Assembly: GCA_026713285.1 (NCBI GenBank)
Contig: JAPOOT010000114.1
Coordinates: 1-13,359, forward strand
From: Gemmatimonadota bacterium
Lineage (GTDB): Bacteria > JAAXHH01
Length of the DNA stretch: 13,359 nucleotides
Reading direction: 5' to 3'
Positions 12,803-13,359 of the stretch are shown piece by piece. The notes beneath the pieces were generated by a model. That model did not search any database, was not told where the DNA came from, and saw nothing but the letters and a program-made list of their open reading frames with translations. The stretch's first letter is position 1. Each line of letters begins with the position of its first letter. The position numbers and the translations under genes were made by a program.

Positions 12803-13359
12803 ATGAAATACCTGACCTATTCCGGCAACAACATCATCCATGCGGAACTGCCCGGCGAAGCGTCGGTCTTCTTCCCTCCGCCACCGCTCCCCGGTATACC
12901 AAACAAGGATATACCGAACCGGGTCAGGGCGGCCTTCGAATCCCCCCTGGACATGCCGCCCCTGGCGGAACTGGTCGACGTGAAGAGCAGGATCCTCATC
13001 GCTTTCGACGACAATTGCCAGCCCTTTCCAGCTACCGCGCCGCCCGATATTCGACAGCTCGCCATCGAGACCCTGCTGGACATGCTCGACAGCTACGGGG
13101 TCAAGCAGGAAAACATCGAGCTCATGTGCGCGGTCGCGCTGCATCGCAAGATGAAGGACTACGAATTGGCCGCCATGCTCGGCAAGCGCATCATGAAAAC
13201 CTTCCACCCCCATCAACTGGTCAATTTCGACGCCGAGGACCCCGACGACATCGTCGTGCTGGGTACGACCGAAGAGGGAGAACCGGTGGAGACCAGCCGC
13301 AAGGTCATCGAAAGCGACCTGGTGATCTACGTGGACTCCATTCAGATCCCCCTGAACGG
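12803..13359 (+). CDS. LarA/DUF2088-family protein, N-terminal part (runs off the right edge)
   Basis: The first 185 codons of a protein of the nickel-dependent lactate-racemase (LarA, DUF2088) family; the frame is still open at the right edge. Family features are the LIAFDDN strand-loop, ENIELMCAVALHRKM (matching the GTHR region, His 114), the VVLGTTEEGEPVE segment, and the ESDLVIYVDSIQIPLN segment. Compared with Lactobacillus plantarum LarA, the DDxTRP motif reads DDNCQP, so Gln 73 stands where lactate-binding Arg 75 is, and Leu 184 appears where catalytic His 174 is expected. A racemase acting on lactate is therefore unlikely; it could be a LarA homologue with other substrates or a changed activity. 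The ATG at 12803 is preceded by a weak GTGGTG element. The lysine and histidine that hold the nickel-pincer cofactor would lie beyond the edge. The full-length family is about 420 residues. Confidence 0.85.
   Translation, partial: MKYLTYSGNNIIHAELPGEASVFFPPPPLPGIPNKDIPNRVRAAFESPLDMPPLAELVDVKSRILIAFDDNCQPFPATAPPDIRQLAIETLLDMLDSYGVKQENIELMCAVALHRKMKDYELAAMLGKRIMKTFHPHQLVNFDAEDPDDIVVLGTTEEGEPVETSRKVIESDLVIYVDSIQIPLN

Noticed and set aside
12773..13216. Minus-strand frame opposite the LarA-like gene
   Set aside because: The plus-strand frame carries recognisable LarA-family segments and a promoter; the minus frame has none.

Overview
The window reads as chromosomal DNA from a GC-rich, diderm (Gram-negative type), uncultured-looking bacterium. 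Supporting signs are several Sec and Tat signal peptides, a small outer-membrane-type beta-barrel protein, E. coli-like sigma-70 promoter spacing, and a gene mix (paired phytanoyl-CoA dioxygenases, secreted M14 peptidase, RraA-like and LarA-like proteins) that I associate with marine Latescibacterota, Gemmatimonadota, Poribacteria or similar groups. The phylum is inference and not settled by the sequence. No rRNA, tRNA, CRISPR array, insertion sequence or phage gene was seen. Three genes (bioY, the first PhyH gene, the SulP gene) appear to start with TTG.

Layout. (1) 34-585: bioY, a biotin transporter S-component. (2) 640-8061, plus strand: a near-consensus promoter (640-668), then an orphan family-5 solute-binding protein, two tandem PhyH-type Fe(II)/2-oxoglutarate dioxygenases, a 902-residue secreted M14 zinc carboxypeptidase, and an Ldh2-family NAD(P)-dependent oxidoreductase. 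The four intergenic gaps are about 59, 13, 12 and 121 bases, so the first four genes look like one transcription unit, with the dehydrogenase probably attached. (3) 8111-9163, minus strand: a SnoaL/NTF2-like small protein and a predicted outer-membrane beta-barrel protein, with an AT-rich island between them. (4) 9164-9498: a 335-base divergent intergenic region with a SulP promoter whose spacer holds a perfect 14-bp palindrome. (5) 9499-11709: a SulP anion transporter with STAS and degenerate cyclic-nucleotide-binding domains. (6) 11809-12591, minus strand: an RraA-like protein carrying a Tat signal. (7) 12803 to the right edge: the start of a divergently transcribed LarA/DUF2088-family protein in which two of the residues known from lactate racemase appear replaced.

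How they may work together. Cluster 2 combines uptake (binding protein), extracytoplasmic peptide or amide cleavage (M14), two oxygenase steps (PhyH) and a 2-hydroxy/2-keto acid redox step (Ldh2). That is consistent with import and oxidative processing of a peptide-like or modified amino/hydroxy-acid compound, but the substrate cannot be read from the sequence. The RraA-like/LarA-like pair at the right end also suggests hydroxy- or keto-acid chemistry. The features most worth following up are the non-canonical LarA homologue, the Tat-exported RraA homologue, the palindrome inside the SulP promoter spacer, and the duplicated ribosome-binding-site leader before the first PhyH gene.
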